Part shown: piece by piece, positions 10,121 to 18,559 of the stretch
Numbering within the stretch: the stretch's first letter is position 1
Layout of the letters: each line of letters starts with the position of its first letter
NCBI GenBank assembly: GCA_004153385.1
Contig: SDAL01000001.1
Location: 1,941,492 to 2,005,491, forward strand
DNA: 64,000 nucleotides
Origin: Paracoccaceae bacterium
GTDB taxonomy: Bacteria; Pseudomonadota; Alphaproteobacteria; Rhodobacterales; Rhodobacteraceae
Direction of reading: 5' to 3'
Translations under genes and position numbers: made by a program
Notes under the pieces: generated by a model
The model's database searches: none
Seen by the model: the letters and a program-made list of their open reading frames with translations, nothing else
Told to the model about the DNA's origin: nothing

Positions 10121-10594
10121 TTATTGCCCGTCCGTTCCGGTCAGCGATGGGCCGCCGGATTCGGTGACGAGCGTAATATTGTTGAACCCGCCCTGATTGA
10201 GCGCCCCCATCACCTGCACAACGCTGGAATAGGGAATGCCGCCATCGGCGCGCAAGAACACCTTGGTGCTATCGCGTTCCTCCGCGACAGAGGTCAGCCG
10301 CGCCACCAGTTCGTCCTGCGGCACGGTCGAATTCATCAGCGACACAGTGCCATCCAGTTGCAGCGACACGGTCAGTGGCTCTTCAGCCTCGGTGGGCACT
10401 GCACGCGCAGAGGTTTTGGGCAGTTCCAGCGGCACGCCAACCGTCATCATCGGGGCGGCCACCATGAAGATGATGAGCAACACAAGCATGACATCGACCA
10501 TCGGCGTGACGTTGATTTCCGCCATCGCCTGATGGCGGTTACGTCCGCGCCGACCGCGCCCACGTTGTGACTTTTTTGCGCCGGTGCTTACCAT
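10121..10594 (-). CDS. tolR: Tol biopolymer transport protein TolR
   Basis: TolR is the ExbD-family partner of TolQ that couples proton-motive force to TolA. The 157-aa protein begins with a basic cytoplasmic tail (KKSQRGRGRRGRNRH). It then has the signature AEINVTPMVDVMLVLLIIF with the membrane Asp of the proton channel, and a C-terminal periplasmic domain (VFLRADGGIPYSSVVQVMG). It starts 3 bases after the tolQ stop, so translation is probably coupled. Confidence 0.96.
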   Translation of the reverse strand: MVSTGAKKSQRGRGRRGRNRHQAMAEINVTPMVDVMLVLLIIFMVAAPMMTVGVPLELPKTSARAVPTEAEEPLTVSLQLDGTVSLMNSTVPQDELVARLTSVAEERDSTKVFLRADGGIPYSSVVQVMGALNQGGFNNITLVTESGGPSLTGTDGQ

Positions 10595-10597
10595 GCA

Positions 10598-11293
10598 TCA
10601 AGCGTCCAGCTGGCGCGAAAGAATGGTGGTGAACTCGTCGGAGAAGGCTTCATAACCGCCAACGATCCGGTCCGCATCGGCAGAAAGCTTGTTATAGAAA
10701 ATAACCGCAGGGATAGCCGCCAGCAAACCCAGCGCCGTGGCGACCAGCGCCTCGGAAATACCGGGGGCCACAACTGCAAGCGATGTATTTTGCGAAATCG
10801 CGATTTCCTCGAAAGCGACCTTGATCCCCCAGACCGTCCCGAACAGACCCACGAACGGCGCGGTGGAGCCGACGGTGGCCAAGAAACTCAGCCCGGTGTT
10901 CAGCCGCTCGCTTTCCTTGGTGATCGCGACATCCATCGACCGCTCGATCCGCGATTGCGCGCCTGCGATCAGATCCCCGTCCTGACGGTGGCTGCGACGC
11001 CATTCCATCATGCCTGCAGCAAAGATGCGCTGGCTGGGGCCGCGGGGTTGCGGGCCGATCTGGTCGAACAACTCGTCCAAAGGCTCGCCGGACCAGAACG
11101 CGCGGTCGAACTGCTCCGCCTCCGAGCGCGCAGACCGGAACGCAAGGAATTTGCGGATCATGATGGCCCAGGACCAGAAGCTGGCCCCGATCAGCACGAT
11201 CACCACGAGTTTTACTGTCAAAGAGGCACGGGCAAAAAGAGCCAGCAGCGAGAAATCCATCTGCTGCGCCGCACCAAGCACTTCTGTTTCCAT
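10598..11293 (-). CDS. tolQ: Tol-Pal proton channel subunit TolQ
   Basis: TolQ is the ExbB/MotA-family channel subunit of the Tol motor. The 231-aa product has TM1 around residues 15-40, a long cytoplasmic region, and TM2-TM3 around 125-200. The family motif GLFGTVWGIKVAFEEIA and the TALGLLAAIPAV helix are visible. An in-frame GTG sits two codons upstream (11299), but ATG 11293 (METEV) has GAG at good spacing and matches the usual N-terminus. It is first of the tolQRAB-pal-cpoB series. A 125-base gap separates it from ybgC, where a promoter may lie. Confidence 0.95.
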   Translation of the reverse strand: METEVLGAAQQMDFSLLALFARASLTVKLVVIVLIGASFWSWAIMIRKFLAFRSARSEAEQFDRAFWSGEPLDELFDQIGPQPRGPSQRIFAAGMMEWRRSHRQDGDLIAGAQSRIERSMDVAITKESERLNTGLSFLATVGSTAPFVGLFGTVWGIKVAFEEIAISQNTSLAVVAPGISEALVATALGLLAAIPAVIFYNKLSADADRIVGGYEAFSDEFTTILSRQLDA

Positions 11294-11418
11294 TATCACT
11301 GCTCGCCATTACAGGGCCGCGTTTGTCACGGCTTGATTGCCAGCGATTCTAACGCAGGTGAAGCCCCTATGCTATAACAACTACGTCACTTCGCGATAAC
11401 GTCACCAAAAGGCGGCGT

Positions 11419-11817
11419 TTAATGCAGGCTGGGGGCCAGTTTGCGGCGGATATCAGCGGACATCCGCTGCACACCGCCTGCCTCGTTCATGCAAATCAGC
11501 GTGACCTGTGCGGTAAAAAGCACGTTTGCCCCCCGCAAGACTGCCTGATCCAGCACGATCCGCACCCCTGTTTCGGACACAAGCTGGGTGCGCACCGTCA
11601 GTTCGTCATCGAATCTGGCAGGTTTGAGGTAATCCGCCTCGACCCGACGCACGGCAAACACAAGCCCCGCCGCCTTCATCTGGCGTTGGTCCACCCCCAG
11701 CGCGCGGATCCATTCCGAACGCCCGCGTTCGATGAACTTCAGATAATTCGCGTAATAAACAAGCCCGGCCAGATCTGTATCTTCGTAATAAACCCTGATC
11801 GGAAAATCGAAAGCCAT
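11419..11817 (-). CDS. ybgC: Tol-Pal associated acyl-CoA thioesterase YbgC
   Basis: YbgC is a hotdog-fold thioesterase conserved at the head of tol-pal clusters. The active-site segment YYEDTDLAGLVYYANYLKFIERGRSEW is intact in pieces: the catalytic Asp of the EDTD stretch, then YYANYLKF and ERGRSEW. The frame is open to 11880, but ATG 11817 (MAFDF) follows CAAGGATTG at proper spacing and gives 132 aa, the family length. In E. coli the protein acts on acyl-CoA and associates with phospholipid-synthesis enzymes; here the same role is inferred. Confidence 0.94.
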   Translation of the reverse strand: MAFDFPIRVYYEDTDLAGLVYYANYLKFIERGRSEWIRALGVDQRQMKAAGLVFAVRRVEADYLKPARFDDELTVRTQLVSETGVRIVLDQAVLRGANVLFTAQVTLICMNEAGGVQRMSADIRRKLAPSLH

Positions 11818-11883
11818 TGGCAATCCTTGCGGTAGGAGAAAGGGGGCGTGGTGCAGGCGGGCGCGCAGCCCCCCCCGCACCGT

Positions 11884-12630
11884 TTAGCCAAGCGGGGCTG
11901 CCTTCTGCTCGGGCTTGGCCGGCGGAGTACTGTCATCGCCCGCCTCGGCCACATCGCGCGACATCTGCATGCTTGCGGCCTCGGCACGTGTGCGCAAGAC
12001 ACCGGCGCGCGCGTTCAACCGCAACGCATGGGACGGATCATTGGCCACAGCCGGCATGACCGGATCATAGGCCGCCACGATCAGCGCGGCCACGTCGGGG
12101 CGTAGCACTGCTGCGCCGCCCACAAGCCCCAACGGCGACGTGGTGGACCATGCCCCCTGCCCCCAAGCAAGAATCATCTGGACGGCCTGACCCAGTGCGA
12201 TGGTTTCGGCGGGCACCTCGTCCATCGCCGCATCCATGCGCACAAAGCTGAAACATGCACGGATCGCACCGCTGTCGTCGAACCGGAACGTGCGGTACTG
12301 CGTGGCCGCCTCGCGATCCAGCCGCGCGACCACGTCCTGCAACCCGCCGATCATCTGGTCCAGATTGGGCACCTCGAGCAATTCCTGCCAGTCGCGGAAG
12401 AAAAAGATCATCAGGTTCGCACCCAGATCGGGATCTGTCTCGGCCAGCTTATGGCCACTCAGCGCGGCCACGGCCTCGACCGCGCCCTTCACAACTTGTA
12501 GCGTTTCTTCCTGCACCCCGAATACGATCGGCACAATCGGACGGCCCCAGCGTGCAAAACGGTAATTGCCGTCGGTGCGGGTGAAAAGCGCCTCGATCTC
12601 GGCGGGCGAAAGCATGTCGCTGTCGGTCAT
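11884..12630 (-). CDS. Conserved-looking protein of unknown function
   Basis: This 248-aa soluble protein is not recognised with certainty. It has no signal peptide or membrane segment. It begins with LSPAEIEALFTR, then a possible folded core (about 20-210) with RWGRPIVPIVFGV, GANLMIFFFRDW and a hydrophobic glycine-rich LGLVGGAAVLRPD segment. The C-terminus is Ala/Pro/Lys-rich and probably disordered. The core loosely recalls DUF2927 proteins, but those usually carry signal peptides. It lies 66 bases upstream of ybgC, on the same strand. Confidence 0.7.
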   Translation of the reverse strand: MTDSDMLSPAEIEALFTRTDGNYRFARWGRPIVPIVFGVQEETLQVVKGAVEAVAALSGHKLAETDPDLGANLMIFFFRDWQELLEVPNLDQMIGGLQDVVARLDREAATQYRTFRFDDSGAIRACFSFVRMDAAMDEVPAETIALGQAVQMILAWGQGAWSTTSPLGLVGGAAVLRPDVAALIVAAYDPVMPAVANDPSHALRLNARAGVLRTRAEAASMQMSRDVAEAGDDSTPPAKPEQKAAPLG

Positions 12631-12687
12631 CGGGTTCTCCTGTTTGCGCGCATCATAAACCGATGCACGCCCGAGAAAAACCCGTGA

Positions 12688-13242
12688 TCAAAATCCCTCA
12701 TGGGTTTCCAGAAAGGCCCGTTCCTCGGAGGTGCTTTCGCGCCCCAGCGCGGCATTACGATGCGGGAAACGCCCGAAACGGGCAATAATGTCGCGATGCT
12801 CCTTTGCGTAGCCTAGATTGGGCTCCTGCCCCAAGGCCGTATAAAGGGCCACGGCACGGTCTTGCACCGCCAGATCCTCGGCATGCATGAAGGGCAAATA
12901 GAAAAAGGCGCGCCGCTCCTTGGCGACCTCTTGATCGAATCCCTGATTGACCGCCCCTTGGGCCACCGCCAATGCCTGCGCGTCGCTTTCAAATGCACGG
13001 CGGGATCCGCGAAACATATTGCGTGGAAACTGGTCCAGAACAAGGCACAGTGACAGCGTATCTTCGGCCGTGGCGCGCCAGTTGGTCAGCCTGTCGCCTC
13101 TTGCGGCCTCATAGGTGGCCATGAACCGGTCGCGGACTTCGCCATCAAAATTCTCGTCCTTGAGAAACCATTTCTTCTCGACCTCCGGCGCGAACCAGAA
13201 TGCCCTGACGTCTTTTGGTGTCTTGATGCCATGGATCGTCAT
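12688..13242 (-). CDS. DUF924 family protein
   Basis: The 184-aa product matches the DUF924 (TPR-like, all-helical) family. Visible conserved blocks are VRAFWF, KKWFLKDENFD, LVLDQFPRNMFRGSRRAFESD, FFYLPFMHAEDLAVQD and HRDIIARFGRFPHRN. The biochemical function of the family is not established to my knowledge. The frame continues upstream, but ATG 13242 (MTIHGIKTP) is preceded by AGAGGG and begins at the domain. It is monocistronic-looking, with the unknown 248-aa gene downstream. Confidence 0.92.
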   Translation of the reverse strand: MTIHGIKTPKDVRAFWFAPEVEKKWFLKDENFDGEVRDRFMATYEAARGDRLTNWRATAEDTLSLCLVLDQFPRNMFRGSRRAFESDAQALAVAQGAVNQGFDQEVAKERRAFFYLPFMHAEDLAVQDRAVALYTALGQEPNLGYAKEHRDIIARFGRFPHRNAALGRESTSEERAFLETHEGF

Positions 13243-13385
13243 CTCAAACCCTCTCCCGTGCGCGACCGCCAATCGATGCGCTTTGTTGATGTAGCATTTT
13301 TGACGGCCAAACCAACTGACGCCGCCACACCATGGCCGCAGTTGCAAAACGCCATGCCCCGTGCGCGATGTCAGGATCGCAGATC

Positions 13386-13416
13386 GCAAAACGGGCGCCC
13401 CGATCAGGGACGCCCG
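13386..13416 (-). terminator. Probable intrinsic terminator after the BCCT gene
   Basis: On the minus strand, CGGGCG-TCCC-TGAT-GGGG-CGCCCG forms an imperfect GC-rich stem followed by TTTT. It lies 35 bases beyond the transporter stop codon. Confidence 0.7.
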
Positions 13417-13450
13417 CTTCTAATTCACTCATGCGGCATCTGCCACTCGA

Positions 13451-15103
13451 TCAGCTGCGCGGTTCCGCACGCAGGCCCTGCACGATCGAATAGCACATGG
13501 CCAGCAGTACAACCGTGAACAGCAAGCCGGTGGAGATCACCATGGATTGCAGTGCAGAAAGACCACCACCGATCAGCAGTACAATCGCCACGCCACCCTC
13601 GAAGGTGGCCCAGAACACACGCTGTGCAACCGGTGCATCGACTTTACCGCCCGCCGTAATCGTATCGATCACAAGCGAACCGGAGTCAGACGAGGTCACA
13701 AAGAACACGATGACCAGTATGATCGCGACCACCGAGGTGATCTGTGCGAAAGGCAACTCGTCCAGCACACGGAACAGCTGAAGCGGCAGATCCGCATCCA
13801 TCGCAACGGTATAGCCGTCCTGAATGACCTGCTGCAGGGCAACCCCGCCGAAGATCGACATCCACACCACACATGCAAGCGACGGGATCAGCAGCACGCA
13901 GGTGATGAATTCCCGCACCGTGCGACCACGCGAAACGCGGGCGATGAACATACCGACAAAGGGCGACCAGCTGATCCACCACGCCCAGTAGTAGGACGTC
14001 CAGCCTTGCACATAGTTGGTATCTTCACGGCCGAAAGGATTTGCCAGATGCGGAAGTTCGGTGAGGTACGCACCAAGACCAACCCCGATATCACCAAGAA
14101 GCGTCAATGTCGGACCGGTGAACAACACAAACAGCAACAGCAGGATCGCAAGGATCATGTTCAGCTCTGAGAGTTTTTGCACACCCCCTTCAAGTCCGCG
14201 AATAACCGACACCAGCGCCACCGAAGTGATCGCAATGATCAAAATCACTTGTGTGATGATATTGATCGGTACGCCGAAGACCGCGTTCAGACCCGCATTG
14301 GCCTGTGTCGCCCCCAAGCCCAGCGACGTCGCAAGGCCGAAGAGCGTTGCGAAAACCGCGATGATATCGATGATGTGGCCCGGCCAGCCCCAGATCCGCT
14401 CGCCGAAGATCGGGTAGAATGCCGAACGGATGGTCAGCGGCAGGCCTTTATTATAGGAAAACAACGCCAGCGCCAGCGCCAGAACCGCATAGATGGCCCA
14501 AGGGTGCAGCCCCCAGTGGAAGATCGTCGCGGCCATACCCAGACGGAAGGCGGCTTCGTCATTGCCCTCGGCCCCAGCAAGCGGCGCCCAGTCGGTGCGC
14601 GCACCGTTTTCAAGCGTGGTTCCACCCAGTGACGTCGAAAAATGTGTCAGCGGTTCAGATACACCATAGAACATCAGACCAATGCCCATACCGGCGGCGA
14701 AAAGCATCGCAAACCATGCAGGGTAGGTGAAATCCGGTGTCGCATCAGAGCCGCCGAGGCGCACTTTGCCCCATGGTGATACGATCAGAAAAAGACTGAA
14801 AATCACGAAAATATTCGCAGCCGAAAGGAAAAACCAGTCAAAGCCCTGCGTTACATTCGTAAACAGCCAGCTGAAAAGCGATGCGGCTGAATCTTGAAAA
14901 ATCAATGTGAAAAGAATGAAGGCGATAATCACCGCGCCGGAGATCGAGAAAACCGGGTTGTGGACGTCGAAACCGATCCGGCCTGCGAAGGTGCCTTCAA
15001 TATTATCCTGACCGATTTCATAATCGGTCTCGATAGGATTTGCGTCCCCTTCCGGGGCTGGCAGACCCGTTTCCTCGTCCATCTCCTGTTCCTGTTCCGC
15101 CAT
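13451..15103 (-). CDS. BCCT-family betaine/choline transporter
   Basis: A 550-aa secondary transporter with 12 predicted membrane helices, preceded by an acidic cytoplasmic N-tail of about 50 residues. The glycine stretch GMGIGLMFYGVSEP in TM3 is the form seen in sodium-coupled glycine-betaine carriers rather than the Asp-containing BetT form. The substrate-aromatic segment FHWGLHPWAIY and the TSSDSGSLVIDTIT block of TM10 are present. ATG 15103 follows AGGAGA; the open frame upstream is not conserved-looking. Betaine is the likeliest substrate, with choline or DMSP possible. Phosphatidylcholine synthase lies upstream, and a long inverted repeat lies in the leader region. Confidence 0.93.
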   Translation of the reverse strand: MAEQEQEMDEETGLPAPEGDANPIETDYEIGQDNIEGTFAGRIGFDVHNPVFSISGAVIIAFILFTLIFQDSAASLFSWLFTNVTQGFDWFFLSAANIFVIFSLFLIVSPWGKVRLGGSDATPDFTYPAWFAMLFAAGMGIGLMFYGVSEPLTHFSTSLGGTTLENGARTDWAPLAGAEGNDEAAFRLGMAATIFHWGLHPWAIYAVLALALALFSYNKGLPLTIRSAFYPIFGERIWGWPGHIIDIIAVFATLFGLATSLGLGATQANAGLNAVFGVPINIITQVILIIAITSVALVSVIRGLEGGVQKLSELNMILAILLLLFVLFTGPTLTLLGDIGVGLGAYLTELPHLANPFGREDTNYVQGWTSYYWAWWISWSPFVGMFIARVSRGRTVREFITCVLLIPSLACVVWMSIFGGVALQQVIQDGYTVAMDADLPLQLFRVLDELPFAQITSVVAIILVIVFFVTSSDSGSLVIDTITAGGKVDAPVAQRVFWATFEGGVAIVLLIGGGLSALQSMVISTGLLFTVVLLAMCYSIVQGLRAEPRS

Positions 15104-15403
15104 ATATTTCTCTCCTGTTACATCGTTTCTGGGTGATGCCTCTGGTTGTATCGAAGCATATGTTAGATTTATGACGTGTCGCGGGGCAAACTTTTGGCAT
15201 AAAGGCGACGCCTTCTTTGCTAAGTCCGACATCCCGCAGGCTCGCAAATGCTAAGTAGCGCCAAACCGACATCATGCACGGCATATGCAGCATTTCCGGC
15301 AGTGTTTCCACAGCCAGACCCCAACAGACTCGCCTATATTAGAAGTTAACGTCGAGTTAACTTCTAATATCAACCCATTCAAAGTGTCGTTTTTGGAAAA
15401 AGA
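15104..15403. other. Intergenic region upstream of the BCCT gene
   Basis: 300 bases without a gene, between pcs and the BCCT transporter, both on the minus strand. It must hold the transporter promoter and contains the perfect inverted repeat at 15336-15370. Two similar short segments (GCTAAGTCCGACATC near 15219 and a spaced GCTAAGT...CCGACATC near 15250) could be a degenerate direct repeat. Confidence 0.5.
15336..15370. promoter_or_regulatory. Perfect 15-bp inverted repeat, candidate operator
   Basis: The arm ATATTAGAAGTTAAC (15336-15350) is exactly complementary to GTTAACTTCTAATAT (15356-15370), with a 5-base centre GTCGA. It is AT-rich in a GC-rich genome, has no adjoining T-run and lies about 230 bases before the BCCT start and 34 bases after the pcs stop. 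This looks more like a dimeric regulator site than a terminator, but a transcript-end hairpin for pcs cannot be excluded. Confidence 0.6.
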
Positions 15404-16099
15404 TCAGTCGCTTTGTAGCGGAATCAGCTGTTGGACCATGCCCACCAGCAGCAGATAAAGCGAGCTGAGCACAAGGCCCCAATGGCTGAATGCGGAAATT
15501 TCAAACCCCTGCCATGCGGCCTGCGTGGCAAAACCGACCCACACCAGCGCAATGGGCAACGACACCCACCGCCAGCGTTTCGTGCGCACGGGATGGATGA
15601 ATTTCAGCGGCAGGAACATGGCGACCGTCACCAGAAATGTCAGTCCCAAAATAACCGTCATGCCCGGCTCTACCGCGAAAATCACCAGCACAAGCATGTT
15701 CCAGCATCCCGGAAAACCGCTAAACGAATTATCTGTCGTTTTCATGCGGCTGTCGGAAAAATAGACAACGCTTGCATAAATAATCACCACAACCGCCAGC
15801 CAGCCTGTCCAGCCCGGCAGCAAGCCCGATTTGAAAAGCGCATAGGCCGGGATGAACACATAGGTGAGGTAGTCGATGATCAGATCCATCAACACGCCAT
15901 CATACCGCGGGGCATTCTGCTTCACATCATAACGGCGCGCCAGCGGGCCATCGATCCCGTCCACAACCAGCGCCACAACCAGCCACAAAAACATCAGGCT
16001 CCAGTCACGCTCCACCGCCGCATCCAGCGCCAGAAGCGAGAAGACAGCACCGGTGGCAGTCAGAAGGTGAACGAGCAGGGCTTTTGTACGAATATCCAT
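15404..16099 (-). CDS. pcs: Phosphatidylcholine synthase (CDP-diacylglycerol-choline O-phosphatidyltransferase)
   Basis: Pcs condenses choline directly with CDP-diacylglycerol to make phosphatidylcholine in the inner membrane. The CDP-alcohol phosphotransferase signature is present: DGPLAR, then after eight residues G, three residues, D, three residues, D (about residues 47-71). Some eight hydrophobic segments fill the 231 aa. SGFPGCWNML and KFIHPVRTKRWR are further Pcs-like blocks. ATG 16099 (MDIRTKALL) is preferred to the upstream in-frame ATG at 16117. The enzyme needs exogenous choline, which makes the neighbouring BCCT carrier noteworthy. Confidence 0.93.
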   Translation of the reverse strand: MDIRTKALLVHLLTATGAVFSLLALDAAVERDWSLMFLWLVVALVVDGIDGPLARRYDVKQNAPRYDGVLMDLIIDYLTYVFIPAYALFKSGLLPGWTGWLAVVVIIYASVVYFSDSRMKTTDNSFSGFPGCWNMLVLVIFAVEPGMTVILGLTFLVTVAMFLPLKFIHPVRTKRWRWVSLPIALVWVGFATQAAWQGFEISAFSHWGLVLSSLYLLLVGMVQQLIPLQSD

Positions 16100-16182
16100 C
16101 CCGTGGTGATGCCGCAAACATCCGCGTGGCGCAAGCGTGGATCACGCCGGGGCGTCACCACCCGGCGCACGGCCCTGCCGGT

Positions 16183-17103
16183 TTAACGGCGGGGATGGGC
16201 CGCGTGATAGACCTCCATCAGGCGGGCCTGATCAACGGCGGTATAAACCTGTGTGGTGGACAAGCTGGCATGGCCCAGCAATTCCTGAATGGCGCGCAAG
16301 TCACCGCCGGCACTCAAAAGATGTGTGGCAAAACTGTGGCGCATCGCATGGGGTGTAGCGCTCGACGGCAGCCCCAGCGCCATGCGCGCCTGCTCCATGG
16401 CCTTGGCAATCAGCCGCGCATTCAGCGCCCCGCCCCGTTTGCCCCGAAACAGCGGGGCCTCGTCGCTCAAGGGCCACGGGCATAGCGCGCGATACACCTC
16501 GACGGCGGTGCGCGCGGCAGGCAGCACCGGAACCAGACGCTCCTTGCGTCCCTTGCCTACAATGCGCAAGACATCGCTCAGTGGCGCATCTGCTCCGGTC
16601 AGCGAAAGCGCCTCCGATATCCGCAGACCACAGCCGTAAAGCAGGGTGATCACGGCTGCGTCACGGGCGGCCACCCAAGGATCTGCCGCCTGCAAATCCA
16701 CCTGACCGATCATCGCGCGGGCCGCCTCTTCGGCCAAGGGGCGGGGGAGTTTGCGCTGGAATTTCGGGGACCGCGCGGACAGGGCCGCTGTCGCATCGAA
16801 CCCCTCGCGGTCTGACAACCACCGCATGAAGCTTTTGACCGACGACAACGCCCGTGCAAGCGAACGCGACGACAGCCCCCGCCCCCGTGCATGTGCCATC
16901 CATGCCCGCATATCCGCCGCAGAGATTGCCGCAATCCGCGCCACGCCCAGACTCTCGCCGTGATGGTGTTGCATGAAGGTCAGGAAATCGCGCAGATCCG
17001 TGCCATAGGCGGTTAGCGTATGATCGGAGGCCGCATCAAGCGCGCGCATGTGCTCCAGCCAACGCTGCATCGCGTCGCGCAGCCCTTGTGACATATCCAG
17101 CAT
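16183..17103 (-). CDS. xerC: Tyrosine recombinase XerC
   Basis: XerC with XerD resolves chromosome dimers at dif. The 306-aa protein has an N-terminal SAM-like DNA-binding domain (about 10-100, HTLTAYGTDLRDFL) and a catalytic domain. Catalytic elements are R in GCGLRISEAL, the lysine region GKGRKERLVPV, HAMRHSFATHLL and LGHASLSTTQVYT with the nucleophile Tyr. ATG 17103 starts 5 bases after the DUF484 stop; a TTG lies upstream at 17121. The DUF484-xerC pairing is classic for housekeeping XerC, so this is not a mobile-element integrase. Confidence 0.94.
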   Translation of the reverse strand: MLDMSQGLRDAMQRWLEHMRALDAASDHTLTAYGTDLRDFLTFMQHHHGESLGVARIAAISAADMRAWMAHARGRGLSSRSLARALSSVKSFMRWLSDREGFDATAALSARSPKFQRKLPRPLAEEAARAMIGQVDLQAADPWVAARDAAVITLLYGCGLRISEALSLTGADAPLSDVLRIVGKGRKERLVPVLPAARTAVEVYRALCPWPLSDEAPLFRGKRGGALNARLIAKAMEQARMALGLPSSATPHAMRHSFATHLLSAGGDLRAIQELLGHASLSTTQVYTAVDQARLMEVYHAAHPRR

Positions 17104-17108
17104 CGTCT

Positions 17109-17810
17109 CTACCCCAACCAACGGCCCATTGAACGCTCGAACGCGCCTGCGAAAAAGCCAAGTAGGTCCGTGCCATGCGCGGGTGTGAACAACTTGGGAT
17201 CATGCGAACCCATCACCAGCATCCCCGGCAAGCGCCCTGCCCCAAGATCCAGCGACATCAGCGCCTCAGAGCGCATCTCGTCCCCTTTGGCGCCGTAGAC
17301 ATCCGCACCCGTCGCCCCCACGCGCCGCAAGATCACCTGACCTTGCGCCAACCGGCCCAACTGCATGTACCGCGCCACAAACCCCGGCTCGGCGATATGG
17401 AGCACATCATCCAGCGCGCCCAGCGCCTTACTTTCTTGTTCCTGACGGGTTTCCAGAACCAGCCGCACATCATCGACACGCAGAATATTGGCCACATCCC
17501 CACGCAACAGTGCCAGAAACTGCTTGAAATCCTTGGGTTCCAGCATGCGCAACACAGCGCGATGGATCTGGTTCGTGCCCGCAAGGTTTTCATAGGCTGC
17601 GGCAATCACATTGCGATGCGTGTCTTCCAAGGCATCAAGGCGGGTTTCCAACCGCTGCATCGCCGCCCCGCGCAAATCCACGATATTGTTGCCTTTTGCG
17701 TGATCGTTGGCTGCGATCAACACCTGCATCAAATCGCGATCTTCCAGAACGGCGGCGGGATCAGAGATGATTTTCGCACGCAGGTCTTCGCCCAAAGCGG
17801 TTTGTGTCAT
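17109..17810 (-). CDS. DUF484 family protein
   Basis: A 233-aa GAF-like protein of the DUF484 family found just before xerC in many proteobacteria. Visible blocks are IISDPAAVLEDRDLMQVLI, GNNIVDLRGAAMQRLE and the C-terminal SLDLGAGRLPGMLVMGSHDPKLFTPAHGTDLLGF in pieces. Function is unknown. Translation of xerC is probably coupled, given the 5-base spacing. Confidence 0.9.
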   Translation of the reverse strand: MTQTALGEDLRAKIISDPAAVLEDRDLMQVLIAANDHAKGNNIVDLRGAAMQRLETRLDALEDTHRNVIAAAYENLAGTNQIHRAVLRMLEPKDFKQFLALLRGDVANILRVDDVRLVLETRQEQESKALGALDDVLHIAEPGFVARYMQLGRLAQGQVILRRVGATGADVYGAKGDEMRSEALMSLDLGAGRLPGMLVMGSHDPKLFTPAHGTDLLGFFAGAFERSMGRWLG

Positions 17811-17988
17811 TCAAGCGCCTCTTGCTCGCATTTTGATCGACTATACAGATCTTCATCTGCAAATCAGCAACTGATTGATGCATTGCTGCCAGCTGTGGGC
17901 AGATCTTCGCCACTCAAGCTGGCATTTCAGATCAATATTTGGAACAATGCCCGGAATTATTTTACCTATATATTAGCAAGGTACCGAT

Positions 17989-18327
17989 ATGCACGCTTCC
18001 TCAGTCGACGCGATCCGGCAACGATTATCGCAACAGCTTACCCAGCATGGCATTTCCATGCGCCAAGCGTCCTTGCAAGCCGCCAAATCTCCCGGCTATT
18101 TGCATTCCGTCCTGAAAGACGGCAATGATCCCACAATCGGCAGCCTGACCGATATATGCCTGACCAACGGTCTGGATCTGGCCTATGTGCTGTTGGGGCT
18201 GCATATCGATCCGGAAGTGGACACCCTGATCCGGTTGATCGGGCAGAACCCCGCAAAACGCAACGCGATCCGCGTGCTTCTGGAAGAAAACCCCACAGTG
18301 CCCCAGCCGCAGCTGGTCGCAAGCTAG
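17989..18327 (+). CDS. Small helix-turn-helix (XRE-like) regulator
   Basis: A 112-aa protein with an N-terminal helical DNA-binding region (about residues 8-60). ISMRQASLQAAKSPGYLHSVL and TIGSLTDICLTNGLDLAYVLLG resemble the repressor-type XRE fold. The C-terminal 40 residues contain a possible dimerisation helix. The start ATG is preceded by AAGG. The upstream 60 bases are unusually AT-rich and may hold its promoter. It is alone on the plus strand between minus-strand genes. Target unknown. Confidence 0.75.
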   Translation: MHASSVDAIRQRLSQQLTQHGISMRQASLQAAKSPGYLHSVLKDGNDPTIGSLTDICLTNGLDLAYVLLGLHIDPEVDTLIRLIGQNPAKRNAIRVLLEENPTVPQPQLVAS

Positions 18328-18559
18328 GCGAAAGCGCGGTCACGCAGTGTGATCGCACATAGGCCGGCTCAGCCCCGCCCCCCTGCCGGCCACACACCTG
18401 TTAGAGAACACAACCTTAACACAGGTGCGTCTTGCAGAAGAAATATCTGTCTGGCCCAAAAAGCTGGTCTGGCCCAACAGGGCGGGGCAGGTGCCGGCAC
18501 GAGACCCTCTGGCGCGCGTGATCATCATCCCCTACCCCGAGGCGGCATCAGTCGGAATA

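Noticed and set aside
9204-10196. Gly/Arg-rich 330-aa plus-strand frame
   Set aside because: Mirror of the Pro/Glu-rich tolA spacer. Its low complexity is explained by the opposite strand.
15336-15370. Intrinsic terminator of pcs
   Set aside because: The stem is AT-rich and lacks a T-run on either strand; kept as operator candidate instead.
16183-17103. Tyrosine recombinase as sign of a mobile element
   Set aside because: DUF484-xerC context and XerC-type motifs show the housekeeping enzyme; no att-like repeats or cargo.
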